Positions 36,120-45,901 of a stretch of 64,000 nucleotides of DNA are shown here, piece after piece. The notes under the pieces are model-generated. The model was not told the DNA's origin. It saw only the letters and a program-made list of their open reading frames with translations, and did no database searches. Each line of letters begins with the position of its first letter. Positions within the stretch are counted from its first letter, which is position 1. The stretch is taken from contig NZ_JARUBF010000001.1 in NCBI RefSeq assembly GCF_029626025.1, positions 3,534,001 to 3,598,000 on the forward strand, in the 5' to 3' direction. A program made the translations under genes and the position numbers. Source of the stretch: Solwaraspora sp. WMMD406. Its GTDB lineage: Bacteria > Actinomycetota > Actinomycetes > Mycobacteriales > Micromonosporaceae.

Positions 36120-36872
36120 ATGACGCGTGCCGTCCGGAACACCCGACCCCGTACCACCGCCGCCGCCACCGCCGGTCGGTCCGGGCCGATGCGGGTCGTT
36201 TCGCGCAGCGACGCGGGGATCGCCGTGGTGGCGGCCGCCGCCCCCGAACAAGCCCCCGCTGGCCCGGCCACCAACGCCGCCTGGGCGTGGTCGGTGCGCC
36301 GGTTCAGCCGGCTGGCGATCTGGGTGCTGCCGCTGTACGCCGTCGCGTTCGCGGTCAGCAGCCTCAGCGGCCTGCGGGGCGGCAACCCGGCACCCGACCT
36401 GGTCGACGGGCGTCCCGTGTACCTGATCGCCTGGGTGATCGCCAGCTGGCTCGGTCTGGTCGCGCTGGTCGCGGTCGCCGGGATCCACGCGGCGGCCCGC
36501 AGCCGGGGCACGGCGGTCGCCGCGCTGCTGGTCGGTCTCGCGGGCGCCGCGCTGATGGTGCCGTTCGCCGGACTGCCGGACGGCACGATCGTCTACGGCA
36601 CCTCGGCGCGCGCACTGGCGTTGGTCGGTGCCGCGCTGTACAGCCTGGGCTGGTTCCTGGCCGGCGGGGCGGTGCTGCGCTCGGACCTGTTCAACCGGCT
36701 CGACGGTTGGCTGTTGATCGTCGCCGCGCCGCTGCTGGGCATCGTCGGGCTGTTCTCCGGTCCGCTGCAGACCGTCGGAGCGGTCTTCGCGCTCACCGCC
36801 GGGATCGGGCTGGCCTGGTCGGCGGGACGGATGGTGCCGGTGGTGCACGCCCGGGCGAGCACCACCGGCTGA
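36120..36872 (+). CDS. Multi-pass membrane protein of unknown function
   Basis: The 250-residue protein has a cytosolic N-terminal stretch (~1-55) and about six hydrophobic helices: ILVLP/LYAVAF (~62-85), YLIAWVIASW (~100-125), GTAVAALLVGLAG (~130-150), and three more from ~165 to 240. ATG 36120 has GGGAAGG eight bases upstream. No conserved polar motif identifies a transporter class. Confidence 0.7.
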   Translation: MTRAVRNTRPRTTAAATAGRSGPMRVVSRSDAGIAVVAAAAPEQAPAGPATNAAWAWSVRRFSRLAIWVLPLYAVAFAVSSLSGLRGGNPAPDLVDGRPVYLIAWVIASWLGLVALVAVAGIHAAARSRGTAVAALLVGLAGAALMVPFAGLPDGTIVYGTSARALALVGAALYSLGWFLAGGAVLRSDLFNRLDGWLLIVAAPLLGIVGLFSGPLQTVGAVFALTAGIGLAWSAGRMVPVVHARASTTG

Positions 36873-36956
36873 CCGAGAGCGCCGGCCGGGCCGTCGGCCG
36901 CGTGTGTCAGCCGGCGTGCGTCGGTCGTGTGTGTCAGCCGGCGTCGGTCGCGTGCC

Positions 36957-37775
36957 TCAATCGCTGTCGTCGTCGCGGGACAGCTCCCAGAACGCGACCG
37001 CGGCGGCGGTCGCCACGTTGAGCGAGTCCACCCCTCGGCGCATCGGGATCGACACCCGTACGTCCGCGCCGCGCAGCGCCGCCGCGCTCAGCCCCGGCCC
37101 TTCGGCACCCAACAGCAGCGCCGGTCGGCTCCGGTCAGCGGCAGTCAGCCGATGCACCGGTACGGCGTCCGGCGCCGGCGTCAAAGCCAGCAGCCGGAAC
37201 CCGGCGGACCGGATGGTGTCCAACGCCGCCGGCCAGTCGCCCGCCCGGGCGTACGGGACGGCGAAGACCTCGCCCATGCTGACCCGTACCGACCGGCGGT
37301 AGAGCGGGTCCGCGCAGGTGGGGGAGAGCAGCACCGCGTCCATGCCGAGCGCGGCGGCGCTGCGGAACAACGCCCCCAGATTGGTGTGGGTGTTCAGCCC
37401 TTCGAGGACGACCAGTCGCCGGGCACCGTCGAGCAGCCGCTCGACGGTGGGCAACGGCCGCCGGTGGAACGAGGCGAGCACGCCCCGGTGGACGTGGAAC
37501 CCGGTGATCGACTCCAACAGCGGCGGTGTTCCGGCGTAGACCGGCGCCTCGGCGGGCAACTCGGCCAGCTGGTCGACGCGCTTGGCGTCGACCAGCACCG
37601 ACCGGAGCCGGTAACCGGCCCGCAGCGCGCGGTGGACGACCAGCTCCCCTTCGGCGATGAACAGCCCGTTCGGTGGTTCCCAACGGGTGCGGAGCTCGAC
37701 GTCGGTCAGCGCACGGTAATCGGCGATCCGCTCGTCGCCCGGGTCGGTGATCTCCACTACTGGCACACGGGGCAT
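36957..37775 (-). CDS. SpoU/TrmH-family RNA 2'-O-methyltransferase
   Basis: The 272-residue enzyme methylates ribose in rRNA or tRNA using SAM. The three SPOUT knot motifs are visible: NTHTNLGALFRSAAALG, LLLGAEGPGLS and VSIPMRRGVDSLNVATAAAV. An N-terminal L30e-like substrate-binding domain (~1-105) precedes them. ATG 37775 lies 30 bases from the divergent PucR gene. The exact RNA target is unknown. Confidence 0.9.
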   Translation of the reverse strand: MPRVPVVEITDPGDERIADYRALTDVELRTRWEPPNGLFIAEGELVVHRALRAGYRLRSVLVDAKRVDQLAELPAEAPVYAGTPPLLESITGFHVHRGVLASFHRRPLPTVERLLDGARRLVVLEGLNTHTNLGALFRSAAALGMDAVLLSPTCADPLYRRSVRVSMGEVFAVPYARAGDWPAALDTIRSAGFRLLALTPAPDAVPVHRLTAADRSRPALLLGAEGPGLSAAALRGADVRVSIPMRRGVDSLNVATAAAVAFWELSRDDDSD

Positions 37776-37805
37776 TCTGCCTGCCGTACCGGTACCGTCT
37801 CCGAG

Positions 37806-39539
37806 GTGTTCCCAACCGTACGTGAGGTGCTGGCGCTGGAGCCGGTGCGCCATGGCGGGCCCCGGGTTGTCGCCGCCGAACGAGCGCTCGATCAGCCGGT
37901 CCGCTGGGTGCATGTCACCGAGGTTCCGGACATCGCCACCCTGCTGCGTGGCGGTGAGTTGGTGCTCACCACCGGGATCGGGCTGCCGGCCGACGACGCG
38001 GGGGTTCGCGCGTTCATCGCCGATCTGGCCGAGGTCGGGGTGGCCGGGCTGGTGGTGGAACTCGGCCGCCGCTACGGCACAGCGGTGCCCCGGGTGATGG
38101 TCGCCGCCGCCGAACGGCGTGGTCTACCCCTGGTGGAACTACGTCGGGCGACGCCGTTCGTGCTGATCACCGAGGCGGTGCACGCGCTGATCGTGGACGC
38201 GCAGATCGGCGAGTTGCGGGCCACCGAGGAGATTCACCAACGGTTCACCGAACTCTCCGTCGAGGGCGCGGAGGCCGCCGAGGTGGTACGCCAGGCGGCC
38301 GAGCTGGCCGGTGCGCCGGTGGTGCTGGAGAACCTGTCGCGTCGGGTGCTGGCCTTCCACAGCGCGGGGGAGAACGCCCGGCTGCTGCTCGACGGCTGGG
38401 AGCAGCATTCCCGCCGGATCCAGCCGGCCGGGCGGACGGCGTACGATGCCGACTCGGGTTGGTTGGTCACCATGGTCGGCGCGCGCGGGCAGGACTGGGG
38501 CCGGCTGCTGCTGCGGTGCCCGGCGCAGGTGCTCACCCCCGCCGGCCGGCCACCGGTGCGGCTGTCGATCCTGGTGGAGCGGGCCGCCTCCACCTTGGCG
38601 TTGGGCCGGCTGATCCGCCGGGACGCCGAGGGCTTGGAGCGTCAGATTCACCGTACGTTGCTGACCGCCCTGCTCGACGGGTCGCAGCCGGTGGACGAGG
38701 TGGCGCTGCGGGCCCGGGCGCTCGGGGTCCTGCTGGATCGGCGGCGGCTGGTCGGGGTCGTGGTGCGGTTCCGGGAATTGGACGGCGTCGACGACGACGC
38801 CCCGGCCGAGGCGGCCCAGGCCCGGTTGCGCGATCTCGCCGAGGCGGTCGGCCTGGCGCTGCGGGAGGCGGGCCTGACCGGCCTGTCCAGCTCGATCGAC
38901 GACAATTCGGTGGGTGCGCTGGTGGCGGTGCGCGACGCCGCGCCAGCGGGCACTGTGTCGGCGGGCACTGTGTCGGCGGGCAGCATGCCGGTGGACGCTG
39001 GCCCGGTAGGTGCCGGGCCGGTGGACGTGGCGCTGGACGCCTTCCGACTGGCGCTGTATCGGGTCCGCCGGTCCGAGCCGTTTGCGGTGGTGGTCGCCGC
39101 CGGTAGCGCGGTGGACAGCATCCGGGAGGCGCGGCGGTCGCTGGTCGAGGCGCGGCAGGTGGCCGAGGCCGGGCGGCGGGACCGCCGGACGGACCAGGTG
39201 TTGCGGCTGCCCGACGTCGGCCTGGCCGGGTTGTTGCATCTGTTGCGGGAGGAGCCGCGCCTGCAGGTCTTCGTCGAGCGTGAGTTGGGCGCGTTGCTGA
39301 CCCACGAGGATCGCCACCCGCGCGATCCGCTGCTTCCCACGCTGCGCGCGTACCTGGAGTGCGGCCGCAACAAGTCGGCGGCGGCCGCGGCGGTCCATCT
39401 GTCCCGGCCGGCGTTCTACGAGCGGCTGGCCCGGCTGGCCCGGATTCTCGACGCCGATCTGGATTCGGTACAGACCTGCCTGTCGCTGCATGTCGCGTTG
39501 CTGGCCCTCGACGCGGTCCGGGCCCGTCCGCCGGTCTGA
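37806..39539 (+). CDS. PucR-family transcriptional regulator
   Basis: The 577-residue regulator has an N-terminal PucR ligand domain (~1-125: PTVREVLALEPVRHGGPRVV, GLVVELGRRYGTAVP), a central GGDEF-like/CdaR region and a C-terminal HTH_30 (~510-570: TLRAYLECGRNKSAAAAAVH, PAFYERLARL). A 15-bp tandem duplication (38946-38975) gives AGTVS repeats in a loop. PucR proteins control purine, hydantoin or amino acid catabolism. The aminotransferase–mmsA operon 6 kb away is a possible but unproven target. Confidence 0.9.
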   Translation: MFPTVREVLALEPVRHGGPRVVAAERALDQPVRWVHVTEVPDIATLLRGGELVLTTGIGLPADDAGVRAFIADLAEVGVAGLVVELGRRYGTAVPRVMVAAAERRGLPLVELRRATPFVLITEAVHALIVDAQIGELRATEEIHQRFTELSVEGAEAAEVVRQAAELAGAPVVLENLSRRVLAFHSAGENARLLLDGWEQHSRRIQPAGRTAYDADSGWLVTMVGARGQDWGRLLLRCPAQVLTPAGRPPVRLSILVERAASTLALGRLIRRDAEGLERQIHRTLLTALLDGSQPVDEVALRARALGVLLDRRRLVGVVVRFRELDGVDDDAPAEAAQARLRDLAEAVGLALREAGLTGLSSSIDDNSVGALVAVRDAAPAGTVSAGTVSAGSMPVDAGPVGAGPVDVALDAFRLALYRVRRSEPFAVVVAAGSAVDSIREARRSLVEARQVAEAGRRDRRTDQVLRLPDVGLAGLLHLLREEPRLQVFVERELGALLTHEDRHPRDPLLPTLRAYLECGRNKSAAAAAVHLSRPAFYERLARLARILDADLDSVQTCLSLHVALLALDAVRARPPV

Positions 39540-39577
39540 GTCCGACCCCGGAGCCCGCGTCCGCGCAGTCTGAGTCC

Positions 39578-40342
39578 GACGGTCGTCCCGACCTGCTCGC
39601 CTCGCTCGCCGTCACCGGCGAGCCGGGCCGGATGCTCCACCACAGCGTCCAGCACAAGCTGATGGCGCTGCCCGATCCGGTACGGGTCTTCCCGGCACAC
39701 GGCACGGATCGGCCTGCGGCAAGAACCTGTCCACCGAGCGTTCCTCGACGGGAGCAGCGGCCACCAACTACGCCTGCGTGCCGATGGACGCGGTGCTCAA
39801 CCGTCGCGGGCATGTGCGGGGTGCGCTCAACGTCCCGGCCGACGGTCGGTTCGCCGAGACCGCCGGCAGCGCGTGGTCGCTCCCGGCACGCAGGTGCTGG
39901 TGGTGGCACCGCAGGACCGCGAGGAGGAGATCGTCGTCCGGCTGGCCCGGTTCGGGTTCGACACCGTCGGCGGCTATCTGCGTGAGCCGGAGCAGGTGTT
40001 CCTGCGGATGATCGATCAGCTGGACCGGGGGAGTCGGCTGACCGTGGCGCAGTTGGTCGCCGCGTTGGCCGGCGATCGGCCGCCGGTCGTGCTCGACGTG
40101 CGCAACTCCGGCGAGCGCTCCTCCGGCGCGATCGACGGGTCGCTGCACATCCCGCTGGCCGAGTTGTCCCGGCGGAGCACCGAGGTGCCGACCGACCGCC
40201 CGGTGGTGGTGCACTGCGCCGGGCTTACCGCTCCTCGGTGGCTGCCAGCCTGCTGCGCGCCAACGGTCATCCGGACGTCTCCGACCTGCTCGGCGGCTAC
40301 CAGGCGTGGCGAGCCGCCCAGACGCCGGCCGAAGTCGTCTGA
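39578..40342 (+). pseudogene. Broken MBL-fold/rhodanese fusion gene
   Basis: Fragments in several frames reconstruct a persulfide dioxygenase-like MBL plus rhodanese protein. They are GRPDLLASLAVTGEP with MLHHSVQHKLMALPDPVRV (MBL end), then KNLSTERS and TNYACVPM in another frame, RGHVRGALNVPADGRFAETA (first rhodanese) and VVLDVRNSGERSSGAIDGS with VVVHCAG (second rhodanese). The end, SSVAASLLRANGH through GGYQAW, is again shifted. The N-terminal zinc-binding half is absent. At least three frameshifts or deletions are needed, so it is dead. Confidence 0.85.
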
Positions 40343-40379
40343 GCGCTGCGGCGTCGTCTGAGCGCTGCGGCGACGGCGG

Positions 40380-40730
<351 letters not shown>

Positions 40731-40734
40731 TCAC

Positions 40735-40750
40735 ATACCCCCATGGGTAT
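40735..40750. promoter_or_regulatory. CstR/CsoR-type operator, site 2
   Basis: ATACCCCCATGGGTAT lies 22 bases before the GTG of the MBL–rhodanese gene and matches site 1 at 14 of 16 positions. Binding by the adjacent repressor would silence the sulfur genes until persulfide appears. Confidence 0.8.
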
Positions 40751-40772
40751 ATTGATCCGGGAGGGAGAATCC

Positions 40773-42140
40773 GTGGAGCTCGTCTCGTTCCGTACCCCAG
40801 GGCTGGGCGACCAGTCCTACCTGTTCACCCACGAAGGCAAGGCAATCCTGGTCGACCCGCAACGCGACATCGACCGGTTCCTCGACGCCGCCGCCCAACG
40901 CGACGTCGACGTCCGGTTCGTGCTGGAAACACACCTGCACAACGACTACGTCTCCGGTGGGCCGCAGGCGGCGCGCCGCACCGGTGCCGAACTGGTCCTG
41001 CCCGCCGGTGCCGCACCCACCTACCGCCACACCCCCGCCTTCCACCTCGAAGACATCAAGGCCGACAACCTCACCCTGCGGCCCGTCCACACCCCCGGGC
41101 ACACCCCGGAACACACCAGCTACCTGGTGCTGATCGACGGCGAACCGGTAGCCGTCTTCTCCGGCGGCAGCCTGCTGGTCGCCTCCGCCGGCCGGCCCGA
41201 CCTGCTCGGCCCCGACCGCGCCCGTACCCTGGCCCGGCTCCAGCACGGATCCCTGCACCGACTCGCCGGCCTGCCCCGGGCGGTCGCGCTCTACCCGACC
41301 CACGGCGAGGGCTCGTTCTGCGCCACCACCACCGGTGCCGGCCGGCGTACCTCCACCATCGGCGACGAAGTCGACGACAACCCGCTGCTCGGCATCGCCG
41401 ACCCGGAGGACTTCGCCGACCGGCTGCTCGCCGATCCCATGCCGATCCCGACCTTCTACCAATATCTGGGACCTGCCAACATCCGGGGCGGGAAACCGAT
41501 GCCGACCATCGCCGTACCCGAGGTCACCGCCGCCGAACTGCCGACCGCCGCCGAACTGCCGGCCGATGACGCCACCCGCCTCGTTGACGACGCCACCCAG
41601 CTGGTCGACGTCCGGCCCCGCCACGTCCAGGCCGGCGGCCTCGTACCCGGCTCGGTCGGCATCACGCTCACCGACGACTTCGGCAGCTGGGCCGGCTGGT
41701 TGCTGCCGTACGGGGCACCGATCGTGCTGGTCGCCGAACCCGAGCAGGACGTCACCGAGGCCGTCGTCCAACTCGCCCGCATCGGCGTCGACGCCGTCCG
41801 CGCCGTCTACCGGCCCGCGTCCGCCGACCACCTCGGTCCCGGTTACGAACTGCTCGACCTGGCCGCCTTCCAGCAGCGGCTGGCCGGGCCCGACGCCCAA
41901 CTTCTCGACGTACGGATGCCGACCGAACGGGCGAAGGTCAGCTGGCCGGGAGCCGTCGAACGGTTCCTCGCCGACCTGGTCACCGACGGCATCCCCGCCG
42001 AACTCGACCCGCGACACCCGGTCCTGGTCGCCTGTGGCAGCGGCCGTCGCGCAGCCATCGCCGCCAGCCTGCTCGTCCGGGCCGGCTACCGGGCCGCCGT
42101 GCTCGACGGTGCCGGCGTCGCCGACCTGACCACCGACTGA
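40773..42140 (+). CDS. MBL-fold hydrolase fused to two rhodanese domains
   Basis: The 455-residue protein is related to persulfide dioxygenase/sulfurtransferase fusions. The MBL domain (~1-240) has THLHNDYVSGG, HTPGHTPEHTSY and YPTHGEGSFC; Tyr replaces the last His of the usual HxHxDH, as in some members of this group. The first rhodanese domain (~265-350) lacks a catalytic Cys. The second (~360-455) keeps one in VACGSGRRAAIAAS. GTG 40773 follows GGGAGGGAG. It is probably under CstR control and works in persulfide detoxification. Confidence 0.87.
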   Translation: MELVSFRTPGLGDQSYLFTHEGKAILVDPQRDIDRFLDAAAQRDVDVRFVLETHLHNDYVSGGPQAARRTGAELVLPAGAAPTYRHTPAFHLEDIKADNLTLRPVHTPGHTPEHTSYLVLIDGEPVAVFSGGSLLVASAGRPDLLGPDRARTLARLQHGSLHRLAGLPRAVALYPTHGEGSFCATTTGAGRRTSTIGDEVDDNPLLGIADPEDFADRLLADPMPIPTFYQYLGPANIRGGKPMPTIAVPEVTAAELPTAAELPADDATRLVDDATQLVDVRPRHVQAGGLVPGSVGITLTDDFGSWAGWLLPYGAPIVLVAEPEQDVTEAVVQLARIGVDAVRAVYRPASADHLGPGYELLDLAAFQQRLAGPDAQLLDVRMPTERAKVSWPGAVERFLADLVTDGIPAELDPRHPVLVACGSGRRAAIAASLLVRAGYRAAVLDGAGVADLTTD

Positions 42141-42163
42141 CACCACCACCCCAGGGAGACGAC

Positions 42164-42463
42164 ATGCCCCCCACCGCCACCCGTCCGAGCATCGACGTCC
42201 CCGCCGCACGGGCGTTGCTGGCGGCCAACGCCGACACCCTCGTCGTCGACGTGCGGACCCCGGCCGAGTTCGAGACCGCCCACATCGACGGGGCGATCAA
42301 CCTGCCGCTGGACCAGGTCTACGCCCACCTGAACCGGATCGTCGCCGACCGCGGTGGCCGGATCCTGCTGATCTGCCAGTCCGACAACGGGCCGACCCGG
42401 CCTACGGCAAGCTCGCCGGTGCCGGCAGCGATCATCGGGAGGTGGTCGGCGGATCAGACATAG
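42164..42463 (+). CDS. Rhodanese-domain protein, 3' end frameshifted
   Basis: It starts as a normal single-domain rhodanese (LVVDVRTPAEFETAHIDGAIN) up to the active-site loop ICQSDN. There the frame is lost: the expected continuation (AYGKLAGAGSDH) is in another frame from ~42385, and the homology then ends. The catalytic Cys is present, but the C-terminal helix and strand are missing. The protein is likely non-functional. AGGGAGA precedes the ATG, 23 bases after the MBL–rhodanese stop. Confidence 0.7.
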   Translation: MPPTATRPSIDVPAARALLAANADTLVVDVRTPAEFETAHIDGAINLPLDQVYAHLNRIVADRGGRILLICQSDNGPTRPTASSPVPAAIIGRWSADQT

Positions 42464-42714
42464 CAGGGAACGACCCGGTCGCGGTAGAAGTGGCTCCGCG
42501 AACCCCAGTCCTGATCCACCCACACACCGTCGCAGGCACCGTAGACCCACTTGCCGATCTCGGTGGTGTAAGCGCTGGTGGTGTAGAACCTGACCTCGAT
42601 GAGTGCCCCCACCGGTGGGGATGGGAAGTTGGCCTCAGCGGGGGCGCTGAGTACCAGGCTGGTCGACATCACCGTCACTGCCGCGACGATGGCGTTGCGA
42701 AGGAACTTGAGCAT
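42454..42714 (-). CDS. Small secreted protein (DUF6289-like)
   Basis: The 86-residue protein has a clear signal peptide (~1-28, cleavage after APAEA). The mature part of ~58 residues has VRFYTTSAYTTEIGKWVYG, ACDGVWVDQDWGSRS and a final PCY, with two Cys likely bridged. This resembles small actinobacterial secreted proteins of the DUF6289 type, of unknown role. AGGAAGGA precedes the ATG. Its 3' end overlaps the damaged rhodanese gene by 10 bases. Confidence 0.7.
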   Translation of the reverse strand: MLKFLRNAIVAAVTVMSTSLVLSAPAEANFPSPPVGALIEVRFYTTSAYTTEIGKWVYGACDGVWVDQDWGSRSHFYRDRVVPCYV

Positions 42715-42820
42715 GCGCCAGATCCTTCCTGGAAACGTGATTACCTCTCGTGAGAATAGAAATTCCGTTCGCGATCATCAATGCTTTGCAAGATGTGACA
42801 AAGCCCCGCACGCGATGAGC

Positions 42821-44191
42821 TCACAGCAAGGCGGTGAGGACCTTCGCGTACGCGGCCGGCACGAAGTGCGGGCCGCCGGGCAGCAGCACGTCGGAGGCGT
42901 CGACCGCCGGCCACGCCTGTTCCGGCACCGCCGCCATCAGCTCACCGACCAGCGGCGCGTCGCGCCACTGCGGCGCCGACGCCAGCATCCGCAACGCGAC
43001 CAGGGACTCCTCGACCTCGCCGACACACTCGAACGGCTTGTGCCCGTCGACGCCGAGTAACTCCCGGTAGCCCGCCAGCTGGGCCGGGTCGGCCAGCAGG
43101 TCGACGCCGAAGATGCCGACCAGTCGGTCGCGCGCCATGAACGGCGCGAACGCCAGGAACACGAACCGGCACTTCGGGCACGCCCCGCACCAGCGTTCAC
43201 TGCGGTCGCGCAACTTGAACGCCGCGTTGCAGCTGGTCACCACCGGGTCGTAGCCGGTCGACGCCGCGTACAGCTTGGCGATGTGCAGCTCGGAGAGGGT
43301 CCGCAGCAGCGAGAAGTACGGCTCGCTCAGCCCGGCGTGGCCCTGCAGGGCGGCCCGCAGCAACCCTTCGGCCTCGACGCCCTTGGACCACTGATGGTTG
43401 ATCTCGTGTCCGTTCCAGATCAGGTTCGGGTCGGACGCGGAGCGCTCGTTGGACATCACCACCGGGCCGAGGCCGTGCAGGACCGCCGTACCGACCGCGA
43501 TCAGCGAGTTGATCGCGGTGACCGGGATGTGACCGTTGTACGCCCCGGCCGCGTTGAGGTCGAACAGTCGCAGGTCCAATGCCCGGCGGGCGGCCAGCGC
43601 CGGCAACCCGGACGCCGCGTTGACCGCGACGATCACCGGATTGGGGTTGACCGAGAACGGCACCGGGTCGAACCCGGCCCGACACAGCGCCTCCAGGGTG
43701 ACGATCGAGTCTTTGCCGCCGCCCACCGCCGACAACGGCCGCCGGTCACCGGTGTCCACCGGCGTCGGCGCGCTCGGCACCCCGTCCGGCACCACCGGTG
43801 CCAGGTCGAGCACGTGCGGCAGGGCGTTGCGGTACGCGTACTCGGCCAGGCCCTTGGTGTAGACGGCGGTGACCAGCGCCACCGCCTCGCCCCCCAACGG
43901 GGCCGGCGCCACCAGCCGCGCCGGTGCCGCCACCTTGTAGTAGCTGACCCCGGCGACCAGGTGCAGCAGTTCCAGCACCCGGCGGAACGTCGACCCGGGC
44001 CCGCTCGGCGGCGGGGTGCCGTCGGGCATCGGAAAGGTGATCCGCTCGACGAAGGTCAGCTCCGCGCCGTCGTCGCCGGTGAGCGCGTAGCCCAGCTCGG
44101 CCACCCCGGTCGCCGGGTCGAACTCCAACGTGGGAAAGGTGAACGTGGTGAATCGTCCTAGCTCGTCACGGGTCACCCGTACCTCCTCCAC
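42821..44191 (-). CDS. murL: UDP-MurNAc-L-Ala-L-Glu epimerase
   Basis: The enzyme inverts the terminal L-Glu of UDP-MurNAc-L-Ala-L-Glu to D-Glu at the expense of ATP, in place of glutamate racemase. The 456-residue protein has the ATP-pyrophosphatase-like loop SAVGGGKDS, NHQWSKGVEAE, a Cys motif WCGACPKCRFVFLAFAPF and FECVGEVEES. The assignment is strengthened by the divergent murD2, 84 bases away. The pathway is known from Xanthomonas and some actinomycetes. Confidence 0.88.
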   Translation of the reverse strand: MEEVRVTRDELGRFTTFTFPTLEFDPATGVAELGYALTGDDGAELTFVERITFPMPDGTPPPSGPGSTFRRVLELLHLVAGVSYYKVAAPARLVAPAPLGGEAVALVTAVYTKGLAEYAYRNALPHVLDLAPVVPDGVPSAPTPVDTGDRRPLSAVGGGKDSIVTLEALCRAGFDPVPFSVNPNPVIVAVNAASGLPALAARRALDLRLFDLNAAGAYNGHIPVTAINSLIAVGTAVLHGLGPVVMSNERSASDPNLIWNGHEINHQWSKGVEAEGLLRAALQGHAGLSEPYFSLLRTLSELHIAKLYAASTGYDPVVTSCNAAFKLRDRSERWCGACPKCRFVFLAFAPFMARDRLVGIFGVDLLADPAQLAGYRELLGVDGHKPFECVGEVEESLVALRMLASAPQWRDAPLVGELMAAVPEQAWPAVDASDVLLPGGPHFVPAAYAKVLTALL

Positions 44192-44275
44192 TGATCACCG
44201 ACCAGACATACTAGTCCCGGTTCGCGCCCCCGATCCGGTGCCTGATGAGATGCTTCGTAGTGGAGGAGATGACCG

Positions 44276-45625
44276 GTGCGCCTGGCTGACCTGCGTGGCC
44301 GATCCGTCGCGGTGTGGGGCACCGGCCGCGAGGGACGGGCCGCGGTGACCGCGATCGCCGCCCAGTCCCCGGCGGCGCTGGTCGCCGTCGACGACAGCGC
44401 GACGGCAGCCCCGCCCGACTGGGACGCCGACCTCGCTCCGGTGCACACCGGCGAGGACGGCTTCGCCCGGCTGGCCGCCGCCGACGTCGTGGTCCGCTCC
44501 CCGGGTGTGCCGCAGACCCACCCATGGGTGATCGAGCTGCGCCGACGCGGTGTGCCGATCACCGGCGGCACCGCGCTGTGGATGGCCGATCACGCCGCCC
44601 GGACCGTCGGCGTCACCGGCAGCAAGGGCAAGTCCACCACGTCCAGCCTGATCAGCCACCTGCTGACCGCGCTGGGTCGGCCGAACGCGTTCGGCGGCAA
44701 CATCGGCGTACCGCTGCTGGCCATGCCCGAGGCCGACCTGTACGTGTTGGAGCTGTCCTCGTACCAGTGCAGCGACCTGACCGACTCGCCCCGGATCGCC
44801 GTGCTGACCTCACTGTTCCCGGAGCACCTGGACTCGCACGGCAGCGAGGAACGCTACTACTCCGACAAGCTCAACATCGTCGCTCATGGTCCGGAAACGA
44901 TCATTTACAACGGTACGGATCCGAGGCTTACCCGGCGGCTGCTCAACGAGGAGGCGATCGCCGCCGGACTGCCCGACGGCTACCACCTCGCACCCGGCCC
45001 GGACGGTCGGCCGTACCTGCACCGGCGGGCCGAGCCGCTGTTCGCCCGGGCGGTGCTGCCGCTGGCCGGCCGGCACAACGAAGGCAATTTCTGCGTGGCG
45101 TTGGCGGTGCTCGAGGCCCTCGGCGTCGACTGCGTCGCTGACCGGGACGCGGTCGCCGACGCGGTCGCCGGTTTCGCCGGCCTGCCGCACCGGCTCGCCG
45201 AGATCGCCGACCCGTCCGGGCTGACCTTCGTCGACGACAGCATCTCCACCAGTCCGTACTCGGCGATGCACGCGATCGACGCGTACGCCGGCCGCCCGTT
45301 GACCGTCATTGTCGGCGGTACCGACCGGGGGCTGGACTACACGCCGCTGCGCGAGCACCTCGCCGAGTGTGAGTTGACGGTGATCGGCGTACCGGACAGC
45401 GGCCCCCGGATTCTCGACACCCTGGCCGGGCTGCCCGGGGTCCGGACCGCGCGAGCCGACGACCTTCCGACGGCGGTCGCGCTGGCCCGCGAACTCACTC
45501 CCGCCGGCGGGGTGGTGCTGCTGTCGCCGGCCGCGCCCAGCTACGGGCACTTCCGCAACTTCGAACACCGCTCCGAGGTCTTCGCCGCCGCTGTCCGCGA
45601 CACGGCCCCGACCGTCGCGGCTTAG
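44276..45625 (+). CDS. murD2: UDP-MurNAc-L-Ala:L-Glu ligase (MurD2)
   Basis: This Mur ligase adds glutamate to UDP-MurNAc-L-Ala in peptidoglycan synthesis. The 449-residue protein has the ATP loop GVTGSKGKSTTS, LELSSYQ, a carbamoyl-Lys region near YYSDKLNIV and FVDDSISTSP. Pairing with murL identifies it as the L-Glu-specific MurD2 rather than ordinary MurD, though sequence alone cannot prove this. GTG 44276 follows GGAGGAG. A strong hairpin follows. Confidence 0.85.
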   Translation: MRLADLRGRSVAVWGTGREGRAAVTAIAAQSPAALVAVDDSATAAPPDWDADLAPVHTGEDGFARLAAADVVVRSPGVPQTHPWVIELRRRGVPITGGTALWMADHAARTVGVTGSKGKSTTSSLISHLLTALGRPNAFGGNIGVPLLAMPEADLYVLELSSYQCSDLTDSPRIAVLTSLFPEHLDSHGSEERYYSDKLNIVAHGPETIIYNGTDPRLTRRLLNEEAIAAGLPDGYHLAPGPDGRPYLHRRAEPLFARAVLPLAGRHNEGNFCVALAVLEALGVDCVADRDAVADAVAGFAGLPHRLAEIADPSGLTFVDDSISTSPYSAMHAIDAYAGRPLTVIVGGTDRGLDYTPLREHLAECELTVIGVPDSGPRILDTLAGLPGVRTARADDLPTAVALARELTPAGGVVLLSPAAPSYGHFRNFEHRSEVFAAAVRDTAPTVAA

Positions 45626-45677
45626 CCCGCTGTCCCTGCCCGGCCCGCCGCCGCCGGAGGCGTGACTCGATCTCCGC

Positions 45678-45717
45678 GTGATCCCCCAGCGGGATCACGA
45701 TCCCGCTGGGGGATCAC
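45678..45717. terminator. Perfect 18-bp hairpin downstream of murD2
   Basis: GTGATCCCCCAGCGGGAT (45678-45695) pairs exactly with 45700-45717 around CACG. It lies 53 bases after the murD2 stop and ~185 bases before the aminotransferase gene. It is probably a terminator without a T tract; an operator role for the next operon is the alternative. Confidence 0.65.
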
Positions 45718-45901
45718 ACTGAAACGGAGAGCCGGTCCTGGGCAGGCGCCGACCGCGCCCGCTGGAGGCGGTCCGGCACCCACCATCGACCAGCCAATCG
45801 ACGGAGTGTCAGGTCAAGCCCGGGCGGCTGCTACACGATGGCAGTTGCTCCTCATCCGGTCACGGTGGGAAGGTTCTCTCATCGACGACCCAGGGAGCGT
45901 G

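Noticed and set aside
38136-39491. Long minus-strand frame across the PucR gene
   Set aside because: Arg/Gln/Pro-rich shadow translation, while the plus strand ends in a clear HTH_30.
40930-40962. Tyr in place of the last His of the MBL motif (THLHNDY) as an inactivating change
   Set aside because: The same change is, to my knowledge, found in other intact rhodanese-fused members, so it was not scored as damage.
41456-41782. Minus-strand frames within the MBL–rhodanese gene
   Set aside because: Antisense shadows; they follow codon bias of the sense gene and lack domains.
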